Position numbers and translations under genes: made by a program. A stretch of DNA of 49,424 nt from an uncultured Acidobacteriota bacterium (GTDB lineage Bacteria > Acidobacteriota > Vicinamibacteria > Vicinamibacterales > CAVVIG01): NCBI GenBank assembly GCA_902825985.1, contig CADEDC010000041.1, forward strand, positions 1 through 49,424, written 5' to 3'. The notes below the pieces were generated by a model. The model saw only the letters and a list, made by a program, of their open reading frames with translations. It was not told the origin of the DNA and made no database searches. Position 1 is the first letter of the stretch. Each line of letters opens with the position of its first letter. Of the stretch, positions 40,730-48,519 are shown one piece after another.

Positions 40730-42532
40730 GTGTTCGACGAATCGAACGCCACCGTCGTGAGCCCCTCCACTGTCGCCGCCCGCGGCGCGCCGCTCCGAGG
40801 CGGAAGCGATCAGCCGGTCGTCATCCGAGTCCACCTGTCGGATGACAAATGGTTCCTCTTTCGCTCTCCCCAGAGAGTTCTCGCCGCCCGCACTCCCGGC
40901 GACGTCGCCCCGCTGCTCACCGCGGCCGAACGGATGGCCCGAGAGGAACAGGCCTACGTCATCGGCTTCGTCACCTACGAGGCAGGGGCGGCCTTTCAGC
41001 TTCGGACGCGTCATGAACAATCGCAGGTCCCGCTGGCGTGGTGCGCCGTCTTCAGCGCCGCCTCGGCTGAGCGGACCGGGCCGCCGGTTCGCGGCGGACC
41101 GTACACGCTCGGCGCATGCACGCCGTCGCAGACCCGGCAGCAGTATGCCGAGGCGGTCGCGACCATCAAGTCGCACCTCGCGGCCGGAGACAGCTACCAG
41201 GTCAACCACACCTTTCGCATGTCGGCGTCGTTTGCCGGCGACGCCGCCTCGCTGTTCGCCGACCTCGTCGAGCGCCAGCGCGGTCAGTACGCCGTCCTCG
41301 TCCAGACTGGTGCCTGGACGGTCGCGTCCGTTTCGCCCGAACTCTTCTTTTCCCGTGACGGCGGCATTATCGTGATGCAGCCGATGAAGGGGACGGCGCC
41401 GCGCGGCCGCACCGTCGCCGAGGACGCCGACATGCGGGAGCGCCTGCGGCAGTCGGACAAGGAGCGGGCCGAGAACGTCATGATCGTCGACATGGTCAGG
41501 AACGACCTCGGTCGGGTGGCGGAGCCGGGAAGCGTTGCCGTGCCTGAGCTGTTCCGCCAGGAGCGCTATCCGACGCTGTGGCAGATGACCTCGCGCGTGA
41601 CCGCGCGGTCCAGCCGGTCACTGACCGAGCTGTTCGCCGCCCTGCATCCCTGCGCGTCGGTCACCGGCGCGCCGAAGGTTCGCACGATGGAAATCATCGA
41701 AACGCTCGAGGCGGAGCCGCGCGGCGTCTATACGGGCGCCATCGGCTTCGTCGCCCCAGACGGCACCGCGCGCTTCAGTGTCGGTATCCGCACCGCCTGG
41801 ATCGACCACGTGCGCGGCACGCTCGACTTCGGTGTCGGCAGCGGTATCGTCTGGGACTCCGACGCGGACCGCGAGTACGACGAGTGCCTCCTGAAGGCGC
41901 AGGTGCTGGCACCGCCCGGCGAGCCCTTCGATCTGCTGGAGACCCTGCGGTGGACGCCAGACGAGGGGTTCCGGCGGCTCGACCGCCATCTGGCCCGGAT
42001 GGCGGAGTCGGCCGGCTACTTCGAATACCGGTTCGACCGGACGCGCGTCGAGGACGAGCTGCACCGCGGTGTCGCCGGCCTGCGCGATGTCCGCCGGGTG
42101 CGCCTGCTGGTGTCGGCTGACGGTCAGGTGCGGGTCGAACATGTGCCGTTCGTCACCGCTTCCACGGTACGGCTGTCGCTCGCCGTGGAGCCGGTCGACG
42201 TCAGCAGCGTCTGGCTGTTCCACAAGACGACGCGGCGCGACACCTACAATCGGGCCCGCGCGGCCGCTGGTCCCGGGGTGGACGACGTGGTCTTGTGGAA
42301 TCGGCAGGGCGAGGTCACGGAGACGACGACCTGCAATATCGTCGTCGAGTCCGCCGACGGTCTGATAACCCCGCCGCTCTCGTCTGGTCTGCTGCCAGGC
42401 ACGATGCGCGCCGCGCTGCTCGACGACGGCCGGCTCCGCGAAGCGCCGGTGTCGATCGCGATGCTGCGCCGCGCCGGCTGGTGCTGGGTGGTGAACTCGC
42501 TGCACGGGTGGCGACGCGGGGTGTTGTCATGA
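40730..42532 (+). CDS. pabB: PabB-PabC fusion: aminodeoxychorismate synthase component I and aminodeoxychorismate lyase
   Basis: A 600-residue bifunctional enzyme making 4-aminobenzoate for folate. Residues ~1-410 are a chorismate-binding PabB domain: YVIGFVTYEAGAAFQLRTRH, then YAEAVATIKSHLAAGDSYQV, the catalytic lysine region VMQPMKGTAPRG, and ALHPCASVTGAPKVRTMEII. Residues ~415-600 are a PLP-dependent PabC lyase, with LFHKTTRRDTYNRARA carrying the cofactor lysine and VTETTTCNIVVE with SGLLPGTMR at the end. The glutaminase PabA is not present here. The start is uncertain: GTG 40730 is used, with GTG 40757 as an alternative. Its stop overlaps the M20 peptidase start in ATGA. Confidence 0.92.
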   Translation: MFDESNATVVSPSTVAARGAPLRGGSDQPVVIRVHLSDDKWFLFRSPQRVLAARTPGDVAPLLTAAERMAREEQAYVIGFVTYEAGAAFQLRTRHEQSQVPLAWCAVFSAASAERTGPPVRGGPYTLGACTPSQTRQQYAEAVATIKSHLAAGDSYQVNHTFRMSASFAGDAASLFADLVERQRGQYAVLVQTGAWTVASVSPELFFSRDGGIIVMQPMKGTAPRGRTVAEDADMRERLRQSDKERAENVMIVDMVRNDLGRVAEPGSVAVPELFRQERYPTLWQMTSRVTARSSRSLTELFAALHPCASVTGAPKVRTMEIIETLEAEPRGVYTGAIGFVAPDGTARFSVGIRTAWIDHVRGTLDFGVGSGIVWDSDADREYDECLLKAQVLAPPGEPFDLLETLRWTPDEGFRRLDRHLARMAESAGYFEYRFDRTRVEDELHRGVAGLRDVRRVRLLVSADGQVRVEHVPFVTASTVRLSLAVEPVDVSSVWLFHKTTRRDTYNRARAAAGPGVDDVVLWNRQGEVTETTTCNIVVESADGLITPPLSSGLLPGTMRAALLDDGRLREAPVSIAMLRRAGWCWVVNSLHGWRRGVLS

Positions 42533-43821
42533 GGACCTGGCCACCAGTGAAGACAGACATGTCGGGCGCCTGGCGGACGATCGTCTCAGGCCTGCTGATC
42601 AGCCTCTGCGCCACGTCAGCGCCGGCGCAGGATGCCGCGGCGGTCGCCGGGCTCGCCGGGCAGCCACCGGTGAAGGCGGCGCTCGAGTCGGCGCGCAGCA
42701 GCGAGCCGCAGACCATCCAGGATCAGGTGCGCTTTTGTGAAGTACCGGCGCCGCCGTTCAAGGAAGCGGCGCGCGGCGAACTGGTCAGGAACGCGTTCCA
42801 GGAACTCGGGCTGCGCAACGTTCGGGTCGATCGGGTGGGGAACGTGCTCGGCGACCGCCCGGGAACGCAGCCGCGTCCGCGCCTGGTCGTGGCGGCACAC
42901 CTCGACACGGTCTTTCCGGAAGGAACGCCGGTGAAGGTCACGCGCGAGAAGAGCGGCCTGCTCCGTGGACCGGGCATCAGCGACAACTGCCGCGGACTGG
43001 CCGTCATCGTTGGCGCCGTGCGAGCGCTGAACGCCGCCCGTGTCCAGACCGCCGGTCCGGTGACGTTCGTTGCCAACGTCGGCGAAGAGGGGCTCGGCGA
43101 CCTGCGCGGCGTCAAGGCGTTGTTCACTGACACGCTCAAGGGACAGATCGACCGCTTCGTCTCGATCGACGGCGGCAGTCTCTACGTGACGAACGTCGGG
43201 GTTGGCAGCCACCGCTACCGTGTCACCTTCAAGGGGCCGGGCGGGCACAGCTTCGGTGCGTTCGGTCTGGCGAACCCGGCGAATGCGCTCGGACGGGCGG
43301 TGGCGAAGATCGCCGAGATCCAGGTGCCGAGCCAGCCGCGCACCACGTTCAACGTCGGCCGCATCGGCGGCGGCACCTCCGTGAATGCGATTCCAGCCGA
43401 CGCGTGGATGGAAATCGACATGCGCTCCTCGGATGCCAACCACCTGGCGGCGCTCGATACGAGAATTCAGGCGGCGATCGCGGCGGCGGTCGACGACGAA
43501 AATCGGCGCTGGCGAGGGTCGCCGCCGATCTCGGTCGTCACGGAACTGGTCGGCGATCGACCGGCCGGAGCGCTGCCGGCCAACGCTCCGATCGTTCTGG
43601 CGGTGCAGGCGGCCGGCCGGGCGCTCGGCCTGGCCGTGCCGCTCGGCGAAGGGTCGACCGACGCGAACCTTGCGCTGAGTCTGCGGATTCCCGGTGTGGC
43701 GATGGGTGGGGGAGGTGAGGGCTCCGACGCACACGCCATCGGCGAGTCGTGGAACCCCGTGGAGTCGTGGAAGGGGACACAACACGTCGTGCTGGCGATC
43801 GTCGCACTCAGCCAGCCATGA
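42529..43821 (+). CDS. Exported M20 family metallopeptidase
   Basis: A 430-residue zinc peptidase or amidohydrolase of the M20 family, probably periplasmic because residues ~11-36 form a signal peptide (IVSGLLISLCATSAPAQ). The metal ligands are His and Asp in VAAHLDTVFPEG, Asp in GPGISDNCRG, Glu-Glu in NVGEEGLGD, and Asp in SIDGGS. The dimerisation-domain sequence FKGPGGHSFGAFGLANPANA is typical of PepT or carboxypeptidase G2-like members. Substrate is probably a di- or tripeptide or an N-acyl amino acid. It overlaps pabBC by 4 bp (ATGA), though a role in folate synthesis is not implied. An internal ATG at 42559 could also start the protein. Confidence 0.9.
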   Translation: MRTWPPVKTDMSGAWRTIVSGLLISLCATSAPAQDAAAVAGLAGQPPVKAALESARSSEPQTIQDQVRFCEVPAPPFKEAARGELVRNAFQELGLRNVRVDRVGNVLGDRPGTQPRPRLVVAAHLDTVFPEGTPVKVTREKSGLLRGPGISDNCRGLAVIVGAVRALNAARVQTAGPVTFVANVGEEGLGDLRGVKALFTDTLKGQIDRFVSIDGGSLYVTNVGVGSHRYRVTFKGPGGHSFGAFGLANPANALGRAVAKIAEIQVPSQPRTTFNVGRIGGGTSVNAIPADAWMEIDMRSSDANHLAALDTRIQAAIAAAVDDENRRWRGSPPISVVTELVGDRPAGALPANAPIVLAVQAAGRALGLAVPLGEGSTDANLALSLRIPGVAMGGGGEGSDAHAIGESWNPVESWKGTQHVVLAIVALSQP

Positions 43822-43872
43822 GCCGCCGGGCGGGCGGCGGTCGCCGGCTAGGGACGGCCGTGAATGGCCGGT

Positions 43873-44454
43873 TCAGGCCGGTTGGCCTGGGTGCGGGCCG
43901 GCCGCCGCCGCACTCTCGGCCTTCAGGCGGCTGTAGCGGTCCAGATCGAGGGCACGCTGACCCGCCGCCCGGCGCTTGGCCGCGTAGATGTGCGCCGCGA
44001 CGCCGAGATGTGCCAATCCGACGACCGACCATTCAATCGGGCCGGGGGATGGCGTCGCGATCGCAACGGGGATCAGGTTCAGCCCGGTGGCGCACCAGAA
44101 GGCGGTACAGAACAGCGGGTCGCCGCCGCCACCCGGAAATCGCCGGCCGAACTCCATGGCCTGGTGTTCCCACCCCCGGTCCTCGCCAGCGTCTTCGAAG
44201 AACACCTGGATGTAGCGGCCAATCCGCTCCACCGCCGTGTGGATGGCGAAGACCGCGTCGAAGGCCGCCGCGAGCACCAGCAGCGGCACGAGGCTCGCGA
44301 CCGGGAGTTCGAGGAACGCCGCCGTCGCCAGCGTGAGGAAGGCCCAACTCGTGACGCCGGTGACGGCGATCCAGAGGCGGGTCGTCGAACGCTCTCGAAT
44401 CGTCGCGCGGAGGGCTCGGTATTCCTCGATCTCTCGCAACTTCATGTCGCTCAT
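43873..44454 (-). CDS. Hypothetical inner-membrane protein
   Basis: A 193-residue protein with a charged N-terminus (MKLREIEEYRALRATIRERS), two adjacent membrane segments (about residues 29-47 and 53-73), and a third near residues 130-160 (LNLIPVAIATPSPGPIEWSV). The loop FAIHTAVERIGRYIQVFFED lies between. It is not a recognised transporter. The gene converges with the M20 peptidase and its start is close to the promoter of the D,D-carboxypeptidase gene in the opposite direction. ATG 44454 and 44445 are both possible. Confidence 0.7.
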   Translation of the reverse strand: MSDMKLREIEEYRALRATIRERSTTRLWIAVTGVTSWAFLTLATAAFLELPVASLVPLLVLAAAFDAVFAIHTAVERIGRYIQVFFEDAGEDRGWEHQAMEFGRRFPGGGGDPLFCTAFWCATGLNLIPVAIATPSPGPIEWSVVGLAHLGVAAHIYAAKRRAAGQRALDLDRYSRLKAESAAAAGPHPGQPA

Positions 44455-44596
44455 CCACTCTCGCGCGGCCAGGTTTGGCCGATAACCAGAACAAGCAGCG
44501 CAGGACGCATTATCGCCGGCTCATTGTGGCACAGCTGGAGCAGGTCCGGCCCGTCAGCGTGGACCGCAAATCGTTGCGAGAAGGCGTTTAAGGGGC

Positions 44597-44624
44597 TTGC
44601 GCGTCACAAATTGTCTGTTACAAT
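44597..44624 (+). promoter_or_regulatory. Sigma-70-type promoter of the D,D-carboxypeptidase gene
   Basis: TTGCGC (44597-44602) and TACAAT (44619-44624) are separated by 16 bp, with an extended TG one base before the -10 box. Transcription should start near 44631, about 38 nt before the GTG at 44669. This is the clearest two-box promoter in the window. Confidence 0.7.
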
Positions 44625-44668
44625 TCCGTCGTTCAATCGACGGTCTGACTCTGTCCCGGGACGGCTTC

Positions 44669-45709
44669 GTGAACAAGAAACCAAGCGTTTGGATCGCTCC
44701 GGTTGTGCTCGCCATTCTCATCAGTGGCGGGACGTCGACGCCCGTCCAGGCCGCCGCCAAGAAGAAGGCGGTCGCCACCAAGACGACCCCCCGCACCGCC
44801 ACGGCGAAGAAGAAAGCCGTCGTCTCCGGTCGCCGCACGCGCCTGGCGCGCGCCCGCGCCGCCGCCATGGCGCGCGAACTGGCCGAAACGATCGTGCCCC
44901 GCTACAAGGTGGACGCGAGCGGCGATCTGGTGCCCGACCTCCGGGCCGCCGCGGCCATCGTCTACAACCCCGAAACCAACGAGGTGCTGTGGGAAGAGCA
45001 CGCGCAGGATCAGCGGTCGATTGCCAGCATCACGAAGGTGATGACCGCCACCGTGTTCCTCGAGAACGACCCTGACCTCAGCGAGCAGGTCACTGTCGTG
45101 CGCAGCGACACGCTCCGTGCCTCGACGACGCACCTGCGCACGGGCGACAAGCTGACGACCGGCGATCTCCTGCACCTCCTGCTCATCGCGTCCGACAACG
45201 CCGCCGCGCGGGTGCTGGCGCGGGTGTCGCCGTATGGCTATCCGGGTTTCATCCAGCGGATGAACGAGAAGGCGCTCGAACTCGGCCTGACCAGCACGCA
45301 CTATGCCGATTCGTCGGGCCTGCTGGCGGACAACGTGTCGTCGGCATTCGACATGGCGCGGCTCATCACGCACGCCTCCGATGATCCGCGCATCTCGACC
45401 ATCATGCAGATGTCGTCGCACACCGTGCACACGACGCGGCGTCCGATCACGTTCCGCAGCACGAACCACCTGCTGGGACGCGAAGACCTGAATGTCCTCG
45501 CCGGAAAGACCGGGTTCATCTCGAAGTCGGGCTATTGCCTTGCGACGCTGCTGCGCCTGCCGGACACCAACCAGGAAGTTGCCGTGGTGGTGCTTGGCGC
45601 CCGTTCGAACGCCGGTCGCTTTCTCGAGACACGCAACCTGTTCAACTGGTTCGCGGCGAAAGCCTCGACGATCTTCGCGACCGCCACTCCCGCCGTCCGT
45701 CAGGATTAG
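44669..45709 (+). CDS. D-alanyl-D-alanine carboxypeptidase (peptidase S11) with basic linker
   Basis: A 346-residue low-molecular-weight penicillin-binding protein that trims the terminal D-Ala from peptidoglycan stem peptides in the periplasm. Residues 1-~28 are a signal peptide. A ~45-residue Lys/Arg-rich linker follows (for example AAAKKKAVATKTTPRTATAK), unusual between signal peptide and catalytic domain. The active-site motifs are SxxK in SIASITKVMT, SxN in IASDNAA, and KTG in LAGKTGFISKSG. The GTG at 44669 is used because the promoter start site lies just upstream, making an in-frame start at 44597 impossible in that transcript. The C-terminal membrane anchor of PBP5 is not obvious. Confidence 0.92.
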   Translation: MNKKPSVWIAPVVLAILISGGTSTPVQAAAKKKAVATKTTPRTATAKKKAVVSGRRTRLARARAAAMARELAETIVPRYKVDASGDLVPDLRAAAAIVYNPETNEVLWEEHAQDQRSIASITKVMTATVFLENDPDLSEQVTVVRSDTLRASTTHLRTGDKLTTGDLLHLLLIASDNAAARVLARVSPYGYPGFIQRMNEKALELGLTSTHYADSSGLLADNVSSAFDMARLITHASDDPRISTIMQMSSHTVHTTRRPITFRSTNHLLGREDLNVLAGKTGFISKSGYCLATLLRLPDTNQEVAVVVLGARSNAGRFLETRNLFNWFAAKASTIFATATPAVRQD

Positions 45710-45733
45710 CGTCGCTGCCGTGACGCCGGCCGG

Positions 45734-46603
45734 TCAGCCGACGTAACCCCGCTGCATGGCTGCCGCATCGAGCGGCAGCGTCGCGATGGAATCGACGGAC
45801 GCGATCACCGGCCGTGGCGCGTTCCTGCCGTCGTAGGCCTTCAGATACCGCCGGCAGACGTCACACGCGTACACGCGGTAGCGGCCGTCGCGTGTCGCGA
45901 ACGACGTGATCTGCTGACGGTCGGCGTTCTCGCAGAACGGGCAGGTGAACGCGCCGTAGGTCCATTGTGCCGCACAGCGCCCGCAGATCAGGCGGCGATC
46001 GCCGTGCGCCGTGATCGTCGCGAAGTCCGGTTCCCACCCGCAGAAGGGGCAGTGGCCGAACGTCCAGCCGGAGAAGTCGACCCGCTGCATCAGCGACTCG
46101 GCCGAGCGGGCGAGGAACGGCTTGATGGCGAGGGCCAGCACCTGGTGCAGGTTCGGCATGGCGGCCGGTTGTTCGGCCTGCCGGCGCCCATCGACGCCTG
46201 ACGTGGCGTTGTACCATTCCGTGACGACCGGCGGCAGCGCGTCGCCGTCGCGGGCCAGCGTCAGGATGCGCGCGTGCTCGTCACGATCGATGACCTCGTG
46301 ACGACACAGGATATCGGCGGTCTGGCGCACCGACAGCCGGAGATCGCTCCAGTCCAGCGGGATGTCGGCAAAGCGGACGGCTGGCCGGCCGGCTTTCTGT
46401 TGCGCCGCCAGCCATACCGGATCCGGTTGAATCCACGGCAACGGCACGCGCGCCTGGACGCGACGCTGCGCGTCCGAGAGATCGATCTGCAGGTTGACGG
46501 CAGACTCGAGTTCCGGGTGGTCCACCTTCAATTGCCGGAGTTCGAGGATGTCACGGGGCTCGGCGCGGGTCGGGCGTGGCGGGCGATCGGGACGGTCGGA
46601 CAC
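45734..46603 (-). CDS. fdhE: FdhE-like formate dehydrogenase accessory protein
   Basis: A 289-residue protein with the double zinc-ribbon architecture of FdhE. Four CxxC motifs are seen: CPFCGWE, CGRCAAQW, CPFCEN and CDVCRRY, in the C-terminal half. FdhE binds iron and helps activate exported formate dehydrogenase. No formate dehydrogenase gene is in this window. Start is GTG 46603, with a TACAAT 6 bp upstream and no ribosome site, implying a leaderless message; the frame is open 147 bp further upstream but that part overlaps the glycogen synthase gene. It diverges from glgA. Confidence 0.87.
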   Translation of the reverse strand: MSDRPDRPPRPTRAEPRDILELRQLKVDHPELESAVNLQIDLSDAQRRVQARVPLPWIQPDPVWLAAQQKAGRPAVRFADIPLDWSDLRLSVRQTADILCRHEVIDRDEHARILTLARDGDALPPVVTEWYNATSGVDGRRQAEQPAAMPNLHQVLALAIKPFLARSAESLMQRVDFSGWTFGHCPFCGWEPDFATITAHGDRRLICGRCAAQWTYGAFTCPFCENADRQQITSFATRDGRYRVYACDVCRRYLKAYDGRNAPRPVIASVDSIATLPLDAAAMQRGYVG

Positions 46604-46609
46604 GTGGGG

Positions 46610-46631
46610 ATTGTAGCGTGCTTGATACAAT
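46610..46631. promoter_or_regulatory. Back-to-back divergent -10 boxes (fdhE and glgA)
   Basis: ATTGTA at 46610-46615 is TACAAT on the minus strand, 6 bp before the fdhE GTG. TACAAT at 46626-46631, preceded by TGA, serves the plus strand and overlaps the first candidate glgA ATG. The two boxes are mirror images 10 bp apart, so polymerase binding in the two directions would compete. Confidence 0.5.
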
Positions 46632-48132
46632 GAGTCACCGCCCGATGCCCGCGCCTGCTCGCGTCCGTCCGAACCGCTCCGTCCTGATGATTGCGTCCGA
46701 GGCGCTGCCGTACTCGAAGACCGGTGGCCTCGCGGATGTGCTCGGCGCACTGCCGTCCGCGCTGGTGCGGCTTGGCTGGCAGGTGACCCTCGTGACGCCG
46801 CGTTACCGGGGCGTCGCCGCCGGCAGGTTGAGCGAGCGCTTCACGCTGGCCATCGGCGCGCACGCGTTCGACGTCGGCGTCTACGAGGAAGCATGGCCCG
46901 ACGGCGTCCGGGTCGTCCTCCTCGACGTTCCGGAGCTGTTCGATCGCGAGGCGCTGTACACGATCGGGAACGTCGACTATCCCGACAACCCCCGTCGCTT
47001 CGCGCTGCTGTCGCGCGCCGCGCTCGAATGGGCGGGTCGGCGCGGCCAGCGCATCGCGGTGGTGCACGCGCACGACTGGCAGGCTGGCCTCGCGCCGGTC
47101 TACCTGCGGACGTCGCTGGCGTCGCATCCGATTCTCGGCGGCACCCCGACGGTCTTCACGATCCACAATCTGGCCTATCAGGGACTGTTCGAGCCGGACT
47201 GGTTGCCCCGTCTCGACCTGCCATGGGATCTGTTCTCGGTCGAGCGGATGGAGTTCTGGGGACGCATCAGTTTCCTCAAGGGCGCGATCAACGACTCGAC
47301 GATCATCACGACGGTCAGCCGGACCTACGCGCGGGAGATCCAGACCCGCGAATTCGGCTGTGGCTTCGAGGGAATCCTGCAACGTCGGGCCGGCGATCTC
47401 GTCGGCATCCTGAATGGCATCGATGTGACGAGCTGGGATCCGGCCAACGACCCTCACCTGCCGCAACCGTTCGACGCGAACGATCTGGCCGGCAAGCGCG
47501 CCGCGAAGGTGGCTGTCCTGTCACGGTACGGGATCGAGGCCGACGACGAGACGCTGGGACGGCCTTTGATCGGGATGATCTCGCGGATGGTCGATCAGAA
47601 GGGGCTCGACCTCATCGCCGCCAACGCCGCCCATCTGCCGGAGCTCGACGCCTCCTTCGTCATCCTCGGCACCGGTGATGCGGGGTACGAGTCGATGTGG
47701 AGCCGGCTGGCGCAGCAGTACCCAAGGCGCGTCGGCGTCAAGGTCGGATTCGACGAGGGATTGGCGCACCTGATCGAAGCCGGCGCCGACGCCTTCATGA
47801 TGCCGTCGCGCTTCGAGCCGTGCGGACTGAACCAGATGTACAGCCTGCGGTACGGGACGGTGCCGATCGTCCGGGCGGTCGGTGGACTGGCGGACACGGT
47901 GACCGACTGGACACCGCGACGCCGGAGTGCGACCGGCATTGTCTTCGAAGAGTACGCGCCCGAGGCACTCCTGGAGGCATTGAAGCGGGCGATTGCCCTG
48001 TACCGCCAGCCGGCGAAATGGCGGGCGCTGCAGAAGGCCGGGATGAAGCTGGACTATTCATGGGACCGTTCGGCGCGCGAGTACGTCAAAATGTATGATC
48101 GAGCGATCAAACAGGCCGGAGGGATGCGCTGA
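46630..48132 (+). CDS. glgA: Glycogen synthase (ADP-glucose type)
   Basis: A GT5-family glycosyltransferase of about 500 residues that extends alpha-1,4-glucan from ADP-glucose. The donor-binding motif SKTGGLADVLGALPSAL is near residue 30, the conserved His is in VVHAHDWQAGL, and the C-terminal signature is MPSRFEPCGLNQMYSLRYGT with VGGLADTV. Length fits the family. ATG 46630 overlaps a -10-like TACAAT, so translation may really begin at ATG 46645 (MPAPARVRP), which would still leave the KTGGL motif intact. Other glycogen genes are not seen nearby. Confidence 0.93.
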   Translation: MSHRPMPAPARVRPNRSVLMIASEALPYSKTGGLADVLGALPSALVRLGWQVTLVTPRYRGVAAGRLSERFTLAIGAHAFDVGVYEEAWPDGVRVVLLDVPELFDREALYTIGNVDYPDNPRRFALLSRAALEWAGRRGQRIAVVHAHDWQAGLAPVYLRTSLASHPILGGTPTVFTIHNLAYQGLFEPDWLPRLDLPWDLFSVERMEFWGRISFLKGAINDSTIITTVSRTYAREIQTREFGCGFEGILQRRAGDLVGILNGIDVTSWDPANDPHLPQPFDANDLAGKRAAKVAVLSRYGIEADDETLGRPLIGMISRMVDQKGLDLIAANAAHLPELDASFVILGTGDAGYESMWSRLAQQYPRRVGVKVGFDEGLAHLIEAGADAFMMPSRFEPCGLNQMYSLRYGTVPIVRAVGGLADTVTDWTPRRRSATGIVFEEYAPEALLEALKRAIALYRQPAKWRALQKAGMKLDYSWDRSAREYVKMYDRAIKQAGGMR

Positions 48133-48186
48133 CGCCTGGTGCAGCAGGCGGAGCGCGGCCACAACCCGGGAAGAAAGAAGGAGCCG

Positions 48187-48516
48187 ATGGCAGCCGACAA
48201 CGTGCAGACCTTTACGGATGGAAATTTCGAGACGACCGTGCTGAGCGCGGGGGTTCCGGTGCTGGTGGATTTCTGGGCCGAATGGTGCGGCCCCTGCAAA
48301 CGCCTCGGCCCCACCATTGACGCGCTGGCGTCCGAATACGCGGGCAAGGTGACCGTCGGCAAGCTGAACGTCGATGACAATCCCAACACCGCGATGAAGT
48401 TCCAGATCCTCAGCATCACGGCGGTCCTGCTGTTCAAGGGCGGCCAGATGGTCGAACAGGTCGTCGGCCTGGCGCCAAAAGAGGACTTCAAGAAGATCCT
48501 CGACAAACACGTCTGA
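48187..48516 (+). CDS. trxA: Thioredoxin with a Thr at the cis-proline position
   Basis: A 109-residue cytoplasmic thioredoxin reduced by the TrxB encoded next. The active site WCGPC is intact at residues 33-37 and the buried Asp is in VDFWAEWC. The loop before strand 4 reads LSITAVLLF at 75-83. In ordinary thioredoxins this is SIPTLLLF with an invariant cis-proline, here replaced by Thr78; a single C to A change at 48418 would explain it. Published work on cis-Pro mutants indicates that losing this proline can allow metal or iron-sulfur binding by the active-site cysteines, but this is inference here. AAGGAG lies 5 bp before ATG 48187, overriding an upstream in-frame start. Confidence 0.93.
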   Translation: MAADNVQTFTDGNFETTVLSAGVPVLVDFWAEWCGPCKRLGPTIDALASEYAGKVTVGKLNVDDNPNTAMKFQILSITAVLLFKGGQMVEQVVGLAPKEDFKKILDKHV

Positions 48517-48519
48517 CGC

